64,000 nucleotides of DNA, taken from the NCBI GenBank assembly GCA_958496175.1, contig OY292274.1, positions 52,896,630-52,960,629 of the forward strand, read 5' to 3'. The DNA is from Sisyra terminalis (lineage: Eukaryota > Arthropoda > Insecta > Neuroptera > Sisyridae). The notes under the pieces are model-generated. The model ran no database searches. It was not told where the DNA came from and worked only from the letters and a program-made list of their open reading frames with translations. Shown piece by piece: positions 39,175 through 49,106 of this stretch; the stretch's first letter is position 1, and every line of letters begins with the position of its first letter. Position numbers and translations under genes: made by a program.

Positions 39175-39720
39175 ATGTTTTTCATGACATTTCTTAGCAT
39201 TTGGGACGGTATGAATCTAATTTCCTTCGGTATATGTACCTTAAGATGTTTAATAATTTGTGACTTATTTATATAAACCTTTTCTTTAAGATATCTCTTT
39301 AAGATCTCCAAAAGAAATAGTCTCGGGCTGTCAAATCAGGTGATCGTGGAGGTCATAAAAATTGAAATTTCTAGAAATTATTCGATTTTGAAACATCGCA
39401 GTTAATATTTGCATGACTTGAGCCGTATGTGAGTTGCACCATTCTACCACCAACAATACTCTGTCCTATTTTCTATCTCAGGCGGAAAAAAATTTGCCAT
39501 CATTTCTCTTTATTGCTCGTCAATCACAGTAACTGCATTTTCTTTAGAACCCTTAAAAATAGGGTTTAATAATAACCCTTTTTGATGTTACTTCACACCA
39601 TATTGTAACTCTTTGAGAGTGCAATTGACATGCATAAATGTTTCATGGATCAGTCATTATTGGTTGTAAATTTATTCGGGGTTAAATTTTCAAAAGTTTC
39701 ACTTTATAATCTTGAATTAA
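39175..39720 (-). pseudogene. IS630/mariner-type (DDE_3) transposase fossil
   Basis: On the minus strand, in order and across frame changes: PNKFTTNND and LHSQRVTIWCEVTSKRVI (39690-39570; family hSqkVTvWCgv.s.riIGPyF), NAVTVIDEQ (39535), a worn QNGATH (39446-39430; family FQQDGAt.Ht, with catalytic Asp changed to Asn), PPRSPDLTARDYFFW (39355-39315; family WPPRSPDLtplDfFLWG) and KVYINKSQIIKHLKVHIPKE (39270-39210; family kvY......l.eLk..I...). The matches follow the full second half of an arthropod transposase. At least three stops and three frameshifts make it inactive. It lies next to a fold-back element at 40009-40440, with no obvious link. Terminal repeats were not found. Confidence 0.75.
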
Positions 39721-40061
39721 TTAAAAACACAAAAAAATGCATTTTAATATGCTAAAGTGACTAATCTTGTAGTTTTTCAGAGCAAAACTTCCGAGTAAAA
39801 TAAATTTAAAATAAAGCTTCGCAAAAGTGGTTTACCAAATTGTTGATTAAACCAATGGTTGATCAATTGGGCAGAAAGCATCATCACTATAATGAGTTAA
39901 ACAAAAATGAAATGTACGTTATTTTCCATTGTTAGTTGCATAGTTACTTTGAAGCAATAATTTTCATTTAGCCATGTTGTTTAAGTCTTTGTCTTTTTAA
40001 GTATAATAATTAAATTGTGGGCAATAATGACGAAGCTTCTTGTGGAATATTATTTATTTTA

Positions 40062-40098
40062 TCGCTAACGTTTCGTCAGTCATTTCTGACTTCTTTAG
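40062..40098 (-). ncRNA. Degenerate hammerhead-like motif, left arm
   Basis: The minus strand reads CTAAAGA (expected CTGATGA), AGTCAGAAATGACTGAC (stem II), GAAACG, then TTAGC where NUH cleavage (GUC) would be. Two core changes and a lost cleavage triplet suggest it is inactive. Its relation to the better-kept right arm makes the assignment credible. Confidence 0.4.
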
Positions 40099-40348
40099 GG
40101 CTCAAAATTAAAAATTACTCCACAAATGTCATAAAAATAAGCTCTAAATGACTCAACTGGTAGAACAACAAACCAAGAATACAATTTGGTATTGATAAAT
40201 AAAAAATTCTTGAAAAAACATTATTGAAAAAATACAAACATACATGGCTCAACTCAGTTAAAATAATTATTATATTATTATAATACCAGTTGGATCATTT
40301 TACAGCCTAGTTTTAAGATATTTGTGGAGTAATTTTTAATTTTGAGCC

Positions 40349-40383
40349 CTTATGAAGTCAGAAATGACTGACGAAACGTTGTC
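40349..40383 (+). ncRNA. Hammerhead-like motif, right arm
   Basis: CTTATGA (one change from CTGATGA), stem II GTCA...TGAC, GAAAC (40373-40377) and GTTGTC with GUC at 40381-40383. Stem I can form from ATTTT upstream and AAAAT downstream. Helix III is minimal, as in Penelope-type hammerheads. The G to T change in the catalytic core would be expected to abolish cleavage. Confidence 0.45.
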
Positions 40384-40440
40384 GATAAAATAAATAATAT
40401 TCTACAAGAAGCTTCGTCCTTATTGCCCACAATTTAATTT

Positions 40441-43400
40441 TTATATTTTCATTTAGGTATTATAAATCAATATGATTTTTTTTGTTTTTGTAAAACTCGG
40501 ATTGCTGTATTGAGTCAATAGTAAAGATTTTCCCTAATAATTTCACTCGGAAAATTCCAAATAGTTCAGAGTCCTGCCTACTGTAGTATTATTATCCAGT
40601 GTCTATGAATAATATCTGAGAATACTCAATTACACATACTATAATTACATATACAGGGTTGCATACATGAAAAGAGTATCATTAGAGCTTTTTTCCTAAG
40701 AATCTTTGAACCAAAAATGCATTATTGACTTTTCCTCTGACGCCGCATTATTATCAATACTTAGTTTTACAAAGTCGAATTGTGTTTCTGCAACTTAAAA
40801 TGTATTCATTGAAATCCGCAAAATGTCTTCTTTTGAAAAAGCTTTTATACAATTTAATATCGTAATTAAATGTTTTATCATGAAGATTCTTACTTGTATG
40901 GATTTTTCCATGTATGTACTTTTACTTTTACTTTACGTACTATACTTTACATCCAAGCTTTTTACATCCAGTACCCCGGTTACTAAAGAGATTCGCTCAA
41001 ATACTTGGTATTAACTAGGTGTATTAAAGATCCAGGAAACACACTTAGACCAGAGGCTGCAGTGTTGAAGCACTACTTACCTTATCCTGGAAATTCTAAC
41101 TAAATAAAGAAGAAAATAAAAAAAGTGGATTCTTTAAGAACTTTAACATTGGGAATTCTTAAAAAAATCTCTTAATCTTATGTTTACCATATAATTCTTA
41201 ATTTACACATTTCTTAAGAAATTTCTAAATTATTAATTTAATTTCTTCCAAAATAAAAATAATTTAAAAGAGTAGGTTTACCTACATATTTCATTTAATT
41301 TAAATATTTCCTGCTGTTGAAATAGACATACAACAAAAGTACACTGTTTAATTTTTGGCAAACCGCAAGACCGCATTATATACACTTTATTTGGCTTATT
41401 TCCTTCTCATTATGCTCATTCTAAAATAATTATTTACTGACTTTTTTTTCTCATAACATAAAACATTTGAGCATTTGCTAAATCATTTTTGGCATGTTCG
41501 TCATCATCGTGTTATTAGTTGATCTATTATTCAGAAAATTAAATAAGTGAACATTTCGAGACACCGCTTTTGTTTTACAACTAACTAATTTGAAAATTTA
41601 AATGCTATTTTATTGTTTGTTAATTAAAAGAGTTTAGGTATTTAGTTTAAGCCGCTCGCTTTTATTTGTTAACATTATTACGAGCCTATATAAGGATAGT
41701 AAGTGTAATTTTTAATTTTCGTTAGATTCTTCAATGTAAACACAAATTGAGAGTTACTTTTGAATTCTTTGTTAAAATTTTTTTTTGGTTTTGTTAGGAG
41801 AAATTAGAAATTACTATCTAGCTGTAAGTTTTGTTAAAGTTACTTTTAGCTTATATGTATCTAGTTATTCCATTATTCTATAAAAATGTAATGATTAAAG
41901 TTTTAAATCACATTAACTAACAAAAAAAAAAAAGAATTTAAATTCATTTTTTGTTAAAAAGTATCCAAAACTATTTTGTTCTACCTTTAATTTACAACAA
42001 ATTTGTACCTATTTTTAACAGTGTTATAATTATCTTGTTTTGCAAGTTATACTGTATAAAAATGATGAATATAATAACGTTTTTAGAATTATTCTTCGAA
42101 GTATTATAGGTAAACTTGGTAATTTTTAATTACTGAAATGCAGATTTAGTTAATTATTTATCTTTCAAAATAACTCATAATAATTTTTCTTTTTATTATT
42201 CATTACTTGGTCATCAGGATAATAATGGAGTCCATTTATCTAATTTGATAGCAGAAATCAAAGTAGAAAACACTCCGAAACACATAATATGACAATAAAA
42301 AGGTGGTGAAACCTAAGCAAAATATATATACGGATAAAGGATATTGAAAACCCAACGATACTATCAATCTATTGACCTGAGAAAACAGAAAAACATAATA
42401 CTTCATATTATAAATAATTATTTAATATACGTTTTTATGCAGCTTACTCGAAAAAGGATTTCTTTTAGTAGCTTAGTACTTTACACTAAAAGAAGCTATA
42501 AAGAATTTTTACCAGTAAAAATAAATTATTAAACTATAATTTAAGTACATCACAGTTATAAAATTACGTTATTAAACTTAACTATAATTAGACGACTAAT
42601 TTATCGTATTTTGATTAGAAAAATAGTAAAACAATAGTTCTACAATCGTATATTATGCGCTAAAAATGGGCCTGAAAAATTCTTCCAAATAAAAATGAAC
42701 ACTGTAATTTGAGTTGTCCCGAAAAATGGATAAATTTTTAATTTTAAAAATTACCAAATTTTAGGGATCATATATTAGGATCCCTTTGAATTTGTAATCA
42801 TGACGCTAAATTTCCTATAGACTTGTGAATATTAACCCTGGAAATTGTATGCATTCATTTTTTCGACTTTCATGAGAATTGAAAATAAAGTCGAAATTAT
42901 GATTGTTTTAAAAAAACAGGGTTTATTCGGAAAAGTCGTTTTTTTCAAACGCTTTAGTTTTATCCTAATTAGTTTGAGTATATACAATATACACAAAAAA
43001 GGGGAAAAAATCAGGTATTCAAATATTAATTTCATACTATTATTCCTGCATTTTTAAAAATATTTCAGTCAAAAAGTTATTTTATTTTATTGATTTGAGT
43101 TTTATTTGGCAAATTTAAAACTAATAAATGCACGGTTTTACAATATTCTTTAAATTACAATTACTTTTAAATGTAATAATATTCTCAGATATTTTTTCAT
43201 TTTCCATTAATTTTAAAGAGTTATTTTTATTTTTAAACAAACTTAACTTTTTGTCGCTTATTTTACAGTATTTTTAAATCTTATTCTTTAATGATAATTG
43301 GGTTTGTGAATTTTATTTTTTTTGTGATAAATGGAAAGATCATATATAAGTTTTATAGCAAAACTATTTTTTATTTTTTTATTTTCGCAATAATTTAAAA

Positions 43401-43484
43401 GTTATTTCAAAATAAAAATTAATTTTTGAATTTTTTGAATCTAGTACCGAAAACACGCCGACAGCTCCCGAACAAACACGAGCG
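40441..43484. other. AT-rich stretch without genes
   Basis: Nothing supported. ATATACAGGGTTGCATACATG near 40650-40670 resembles common insect repeat ends but has no partner. Frames at 40823-41014, 42344-42532 and overlapping opposite frames at 42832-43057 have no motif. Confidence 0.45.
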
Positions 43485-43903
43485 CGTGTGACGTTCTAAT
43501 GTTAGTTGTCAATGATTGCAGTTGATACAGAAATAATAAGTACACTGTTTTGATTGATTTAATTCTGTTGTGATAGTTAAATATTGAAATTTATATTGAG
43601 CATGTCGAACCTTAAAAGTTATCGTTCTTGTTTTGTACCATTATGAACGATTACTACAAAAATAACTCCTAACAAAATGTTTTTAAATGTTCCCCAAGAT
43701 GGCAAACGTCGAAATAAATGGTTTCAAGCAGTGCAGGAATATTATCAGACTTTGCCTTTATAAATCATTTATCACACATAGCTAATTGGAATCAACTAAC
43801 GACTCGTTTTTTAGCAATAAATTTTCAATATTATTGTCTAGTCACGTGTAATAGCTGTAAACGCTGTATTGTTATTAAATAGCTATAACATTATTACGTC
43901 ACA
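43485..43903. mobile_element. Possible element around the THAP relic
   Basis: GTGTGACGTTCTAATGTTAG at 43487-43506 is partly mirrored at 43883-43902, which on the minus strand reads TTGTGACGTAATAATGTTAT, about 16 of 20 matches. THAP domains form the DNA-binding end of P-type transposases, so inverted ends would fit a small P-like remnant. The match is short and no target duplication was found. Confidence 0.25.
43602..43763 (+). pseudogene. THAP-domain N-terminus, broken by TGA
   Basis: An ATG at 43602 opens a frame reading MSNLKSYRSCFVPL, TGA (43644-43646), then TKITPNKMFLNVPQDGKRRN, KWFQAVQEYY and TAA at 43761. THAP zinc fingers begin C-x(2-4)-C, continue with a conserved proline and a W near residues 30-40, and close with C-x2-H. 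Here Cys10 is kept, the TGA stands exactly where the second cysteine is due (C-x4-C), and P31 and W40 match. The C-x2-H half is missing, so this is at most exon 1 or a truncated copy. THAP proteins bind DNA and include P-type transposases. No donor site is convincing. TGA differs from TGT/TGC by one base, so the break may be recent. The GC-richer patch 43450-43500 just upstream looks like a promoter or 5' untranslated region. Confidence 0.55.
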
Positions 43904-44575
43904 ACTATGGTGACCATTCATGGCGCGTTTAGAGTCACGTGATTTTTTTTTAAATTTTATCAATTTTTAATCGTTTATAATTAATTGAAAAAAAATTTTT
44001 TTTAAGTTTTTTGCATTAAATATCAATATTATTAATAATAAAGTTTTAAAATACATGAAAAAAATCAATAATTTTTTTTTTTCAAATTCCCAATTCATGT
44101 ATTGAATGTATTGATAAGCCCCGAATGACGTCACTGCACAAAAGCTTCCATATATTTGCATATACGTATTCGTATAAGCATAGAGCAACGAATTGAGAGT
44201 GGTTTTCTTAAATTTTCAAAATTTCAACAATCAAAACAATTGAACATCTTGAAATCTGGCGATCTCATTGGTTAATGGCTTCCTGCATTGAACAAAGCTT
44301 ATGGACTATAAGATATTAGTGCATTGCTCAAAACATTATTGTGTTAACACGCGTTTACATATATTAAGCTTGTTAGTTATGGAAAAATCCTTTCCGGAAT
44401 GTTTTTAAGAAAATGTAGGAAAAAGAGCAGGAAATTATTATTTTTACATCTGAAGTTATATTTTTTTGTTGTGTATTTTTATACACAATATTCTTTACGT
44501 AGTACTCTTTCTAAAATCTTAAAAACCGAGATAGGTATTAGAAAGATATTTATGTAAAACCGATTTTTTTTTCAG

Positions 44576-44659
44576 ATTGTATATAAGGGCCTACGACAGA
44601 GGAGACCAAAGGATGTAACCAATATCCCTTCTGTTGACCTGAAAAAAACGGAATACACT
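44576..44659 (+). CDS. Candidate internal exon, unrecognised protein
   Basis: CGATTTTTTTTTCAG (AG at 44574-44575) is a textbook splice acceptor and ACT|GTAAGTAG (GT at 44660) a textbook donor. The 84 bases between them are an exact multiple of three and open in one frame only, reading IVYKGLRQRRPKDVTNIPS and VDLKKTEYT; the other two frames have stops. Base composition is clearly higher in G+C than the flanks. It lies 0.8 kb downstream of the THAP relic on the same strand and could belong to the same gene, but the residues do not match the second half of a THAP finger. It ends in phase 0, compatible with the segment at 48890. I do not recognise the family. Confidence 0.4.
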
Positions 44660-46224
44660 GTAAGTAGATACTTTTATTAAGATCTATTTGAACTATTTCA
44701 TGTATGATGTATTTACAAATACATTTTAATTTTTCATAGAATTTATAAAGCTATATAGTTCTTTATTTTTTATGAAAAAGGTATTATCAACCCCTAAAAC
44801 GACTTTAAATTTTAGATCAAATAGTTCAGTCAATTTTAATACAATTTTTTTCTGGTTTCCATTATTTCCTTTTTTTTGCAAAAACTAATTGAGTAGAGGT
44901 TGGAAACATTCATGGCATTAATGTTTTATTAGTAGGTACTTTTACATCGCTTAAGTATCATTAAAATATATTTTCTGGGTCGATTCACTATTACTTATAG
45001 CCCTAGAATCTATGGATTCAAAACTGCTGGAAAATGGTGACGGCGCTTTGCAGACATAGGTATCTTTGATTTAAATTTTGTCTACAAAAAGACCCATTTT
45101 TCAAATTCTGCGATACTGAATTCGCAGAGATGTAATATTATTCTATCCTTCTATTAATGCACTACAAAATTGCTTATTTTCTACCTTGCCTTTAAGAAAC
45201 ACGCTTTTAATACAATATACCTTTTACCGACTTGAGTTCTTCTATATTTGATGTGGCTTTAATATCCATTACAATATCTTATTGTGTAGGTAACTTATAG
45301 TTTCCTAGAAATTACCGATAATAAGTAAGGTATTTAATTTTCTTTAGATAAATTTAAACTTTAAATTTGCCAGAGATTTCTTCTTATTTTTTATTTTTTT
45401 TAAAAAGAAATCATTTGTAAACATGAAGTTTATTTTTTTTAAAACTTCCTAGTTTTCATAGTCTCACTCGTTAAAAAAGAGTTAAATTTATGTGTTTAGA
45501 ATTGATAAACATTAATGAGTAAAAACCCTATTTTTAACACCTTAAATAATTTCTAAATAGAATTTTTATAACAAAAAAATTAATACAGTTTTCACATTAT
45601 TTTAAGTAGCTACATAATTATTTATCTTTTTTTTCGGAGTTATGATGTGATAAATGCATTCGAAACACTTTATACACAACTTTAATTTATATTGGACAGG
45701 TAGTTGAGTCTCATAAGTTCATACAAGATCAATAGGTTTTGTAGATTTATTGGTATCGTTATATAGATAGGTATGTTTAATAATCTCCGATCAATCGACA
45801 ACGAGCCGTTTCAATTTTGATTTTTGATTAAAACTATAATATAAAACTCTTGATCAAAACATGACGTAGCAGCTACTGCTTTTTTATATTAAACAACAAA
45901 CCATCGATACAAAACTGTTTCTTGAATATTCTCAAACTGATTTCAATTTATTGTTTAATCGCTTTTATTTTTTCAGTTTATTTTTTATTGTCGATAAAAT
46001 ATATTATAATTTAATTCATTTGATATATTATCTTACCTAGATAGATTTCAGTGAAAAATTGAAATATTATTATTAAATTGAACTAATCATTTAGAACTTG
46101 TTATTATAAATTATATGGTTGAGAAAGACTTAGAAGGTGATCGGGTTAATTTTGAAAAAATACGTAAAATTATTGGTAAAAAGTAAAAATCAAGTTAGTA
46201 GCGTGATTTAGATGTGTCGTGCAG
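44660..46224. other. AT-rich stretch; weak exon-like patch at 45001-45060
   Basis: At 45001-45060 an acceptor-like TTACTTATAG, one open frame (ESMDSKLLENGDGALQT) and ATAG|GTATCT suggest a short exon, but that frame ends in TAG at the donor and its phase does not join the neighbouring candidate. The rest shows nothing. Confidence 0.3.
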
Positions 46225-46323
46225 ACATTCGCCGCAGTGGCTGGTTTAGTCGACGTCGATCTCACATTGGTGATGTAGGTTCAAATTCATTTTTGTAAGA
46301 TCTACTTAAAAATCCTTTTTTTT
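46225..46323 (+). mobile_element. tRNA-like SINE head of a second family
   Basis: GCCGCAGTGGCTGG (46231-46244) fits an RNA polymerase III A-box and GGTTCAAATTC (46278-46288) a B-box, about 38 bases apart. A run of eight T (46316-46323) follows and would end transcription. The sequence does not fold as a normal cloverleaf by eye and differs from the SINE family at 29662, 47165, 47815 and 60645. A decayed tRNA gene is the alternative. Confidence 0.5.
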
Positions 46324-47164
46324 CCTTATTTAAAACGAATGCATGAGTCCATTAGGTAAAAAAACGTGTAGTAGATTCATCAATCTTTTGTGAGATCGTG
46401 TGGAGCTTATTATTAGTACCTACCTAAAGTAATAGCGTGGGTACACAACTCATTGCCTTTAGATATAATTAGACAATTATTTTATTATTTTTTTAAAAGA
46501 ATTTTATTTTATAATATTTATCTACAAATTTATATTATACGTTTATAAAAATGAATTTCTCTTATTATACCAATTAAATTCATTAGGTGAATTTGTTATT
46601 ACTTTTGAAACTATCAATTTTACATTTTAGAATTTATTAAATTGAAATTATTTCAGTATAAGACATAATAGCATGATATCTTATAAACACGAATGATACT
46701 CGAATGGATTAATGAATATTCAAAATTTGAAATGATAACTCAACAATCAAATGACATACTGTAGAGTTACGGTATCATTTTTTTTCAAACTATAATAATG
46801 ATTTTTTTTCAATGTATGGGAATAAGTTTAATCGATCATGATTTAAACAATCCATTGAACTCTAATCTACCAAAAATACGATTCCCTTAAAACGATTATT
46901 TTTTATGTAATGGTTTTCTTTCGTCTCCTATAAATATACAGTTATTAATTTCGCTATGAATAAAAGTGCGAAAATTTGACGAAATTTTGAAACATTCGAA
47001 AATATAACTCAATAATACCAAAACCCAATAACTTATGTATTCTTTGTCTTTAAGAAATTCTTATCATAAGAAGTGTTGTAATTTTAATTAATTTTTTGCA
47101 TGCAGATCATTTTCGATTTGATTCCAATGCATGTAATCGATGTGTCTCACAAATCTCAAAGACT
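46324..47164. other. AT-rich DNA, nothing recognised
   Basis: No frame, repeat or RNA signal that I can support. Confidence 0.5.
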
Positions 47165-47301
47165 ATTGTTATTTACTGTCGTTTTAAAACTACCAAGATC
47201 ATTAGCGAGTCTTGGAGTCAATAAAAATCCGTAATCGAGAAATATCGAAAATTTGCTCTTTACAAGGATCTAACCCAACACCTACAATGATTTGTAGGCT
47301 C
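47165..47301 (-). mobile_element. tRNA-derived SINE, copy 2 (5'-truncated)
   Basis: Shares with copy 1 the near-identical body ATCCGTAATCGAGAAATATC (plus-strand sense; 47228-47247) and the tail TTGTTATTTACTGTC. A worn B-box remains (GGGTTAGATCC on the minus strand, 47276-47266), but the A-box end is lost after about 47300. Confidence 0.65.
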
Positions 47302-47814
47302 AAAGACTATAAATCGTGAAAATATATAATTTAATATTTAAAATACTATGGCTTTGTTTAGTATTTAATTGTATACCTTGCATTTTTATTAAAATCGAGG
47401 GAAGATGAGCTAAATCTGTAATATATTAAAACTTAAACACAGGCATAGAACATTCTATTACAATTTTTCTTAAAAATACGGTAGAAAGAATTAGTCATTA
47501 TTTTTATTGGCTTCAGAGTTAAAGTTAAATCAAATTTTCAGCAATTTATTCAGTAGCTATATCTTCGTCAATGATATTCGGGTACTACTAAAGATATAAT
47601 TTATCTATAAGTTCACAATATGACAAAGAAAAAGAAGCAAATAGAATATGCAGGTTTATATATTTTTTCACGTGATTGATATCTCTAATTTCTCTAAATG
47701 TATTTTTGGCAGAAGGTATCTAGAAAACATTTTCCACATTGAAACCGAATCATAGCTTTACCGAAAGAGATAAATTAAAAATTTCGTAAAACGCTTTGTA
47801 GAGGAAGTGTCGCA
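47302..47814. other. AT-rich DNA between two SINE copies
   Basis: Nothing recognised. Confidence 0.5.
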
Positions 47815-47972
47815 ATTTGTTTATTTTTTTTACCGTCACTTTATAAATACTAAGATCTTTAGCGACTCTAGGGACAATAAAATTCCTAATCGAAAAAATA
47901 TTGAAAATTTGTTCGAAACCCAACCGTGGATCGAACTCATCACTTACCAGTTTTGGAACAGTTACTGAATTC
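47815..47972 (-). mobile_element. tRNA-derived SINE, copy 3 (5'-truncated)
   Basis: The tail TTTGTTTATTTTTTTTACCG, TTTAGCGACTCTAGGG and the body TCCTAATCGAAAAAATATTG match the other copies. On the minus strand the B-box reads GAGTTCGATCC, close to consensus (47937-47927). The A-box end has been lost or replaced after about 47970. Same orientation as the other three copies. Confidence 0.7.
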
Positions 47973-47994
47973 CTTCAGGATACGTCAATTTCCT

Positions 47995-48155
47995 AAATAA
48001 TTTGATTGGTTATAAGCCCTTAAGGCTTCGGATTATTTTATAAATCTTCCAACGGTTTCAGCAAATCTAAAAAGTTTTTAATATTGGTCATAGAGGTCTT
48101 ATAAGTCCTGGTTTCGCAACCATACAGGAGACACATATGTAGTACCCGAGCAATA
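47995..48155 (-). pseudogene. Non-LTR reverse transcriptase fragment (LLYGCET block)
   Basis: On the minus strand from about 48150 the frame reads RVLHMCLLYGCETRTYKTSM and then NIKNF before a stop. LLYGCETW followed by T.k....i..F is the conserved block just after the palm in RTE-like and related elements, here with W changed to R. The remainder to 47995 is frame-shifted. It is far too short to function, and the clade cannot be fixed from one block. Confidence 0.45.
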
Positions 48156-48886
48156 CAAGTAAGTACTCGTATTGTTTATTCGATTATTATTATTCGTATT
48201 TTTTATTGCAATTTTCCAGATACTATGCTAAAAGTGCCAAGACATTTTAATCAATTTTGGAGTAGTTAAGGAATTTATTTTCGCAAATATAGGTGAAGGT
48301 ACATATTTAAAACTCTAGGAAAACTTCGTTATATGTGATTTCCTCTTTCCTAATATATTATTTAGCGATTTTTTTTCAAAAATAAGTTCCATAAGAAATT
48401 AAATTGTCATCACATAGTGACATTGCAGGAAAAGCGCAAACTCACTCCTGGCTTATTTCGCAAGAGACAAAAGGATCGCGATAACGCTTCCCAGCACTCT
48501 AGGGGTTAAATTTCTTTACCTGGATTGACTAAATTTCCTTGAATTATAGAATTTTACTAGACTGGAAATTACGTATGAACCTTAGCTATTTGAAATAGTT
48601 CATGATTTTCAAGTATCAAGTAAACAATAAGTTTTGACTAGAAATTTACTGAAGTTTTCAAGTCCATAAGAACAAAAACTAATATTGCACGTTGTCTTAT
48701 GTTTTACTTAATTTTTAGAAAAAATACGTATACTTAAATTAAATGCCCAAGTCGTGGCTAATCTTAATAGTTAGATAAATATGAAGAAACACTAATTAAA
48801 TGCACACATTTAAACAAAACTATAAGGCAATGTGAATAAAGACTAATAGAAAGATCACATGGCCTTTATTTCTGTTAATATTTTAG
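48156..48886. other. AT-rich DNA, nothing recognised
   Basis: No supported feature. The last ~25 bases are a T-rich splice-acceptor-like run ending TTTTAG at 48886 (or TTTTAGTAG at 48889). Confidence 0.45.
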
Positions 48887-48889
48887 TAG

Positions 48890-48985
48890 GTAATGATAAT
48901 TTGGTCCGAGGCAGCTTCCATAGCGTGTTGTGTCCGGACAAAAGTTTGCGTGTCAGATCATGGAAATTACTCCATACATTCAAAG
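48890..48985 (+). CDS. Candidate internal exon, unrecognised protein
   Basis: A pyrimidine-rich run TTTATTTCTGTTAATATTTTAG leads to the acceptor (AG at 48885-48886 or 48888-48889). The donor is CAAAG|GTAAATAG at 48986. From 48890 the 96 bases form 32 codons in phase 0: VMIIWSEAASIACCVRTKVC, then VSDHGNYSIHSK. If the earlier acceptor is used, a different frame (GNDNLVRGSFHSVL...) is open instead. G+C is about half, against roughly 30% around it. Phase 0 at both ends joins 44576-44659 without a stop. A 47-base gap to the next candidate (48986-49032) is a short but possible insect intron. The residues match no family I know. Confidence 0.35.
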
Positions 48986-49032
48986 GTAAATAGATTTGAA
49001 CTAAATTTCTCTCTTCTTGTTACACGGTTTAG

Positions 49033-49106
49033 TACATACACAACATCCTTAGTTTTCTATTTTCAACCACTGTACCACCGTCAAAGCGAACAGATTTTAC
49101 GTCGAG
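49033..49106 (+). CDS. Candidate internal exon, unrecognised protein
   Basis: TTTCTCTCTTCTTGTTACACGGTTTAG is a strong acceptor (AG at 49031-49032), and CGAG|GTATGTAA a strong donor (GT at 49107-49108). Continuing in the frame of the previous candidate gives YIHNILSFLFSTTVPPSKRT, then DFTS, with two bases left over. A second acceptor at 49051-49052 would give a 54-base exon. Strong splice signals around two adjacent GC-richer segments make a real transcript more likely than for either alone. No homology is recognised. Confidence 0.3.

Larger units (their letters stand above)
40009..40440. mobile_element. Fold-back element with ~155-bp arms
   Basis: The left arm (40009-40164) and right arm (40286-40440) are reverse complements at roughly nine of ten positions, with a ~120-bp centre. 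Each arm contains GTCAGTCATTTCTGAC / GTCAGAAATGACTGAC and a GAAACG block, that is, a hammerhead-like motif facing outward (listed separately). The pairing could come from two opposed copies of one Penelope-type terminal repeat. No reading frame. Confidence 0.6.

Noticed and set aside
40650..40672. ATATACAGGGTTGCATACATG as a hAT or LINE end
   Set aside because: No partner end or target duplication found within 2 kb.
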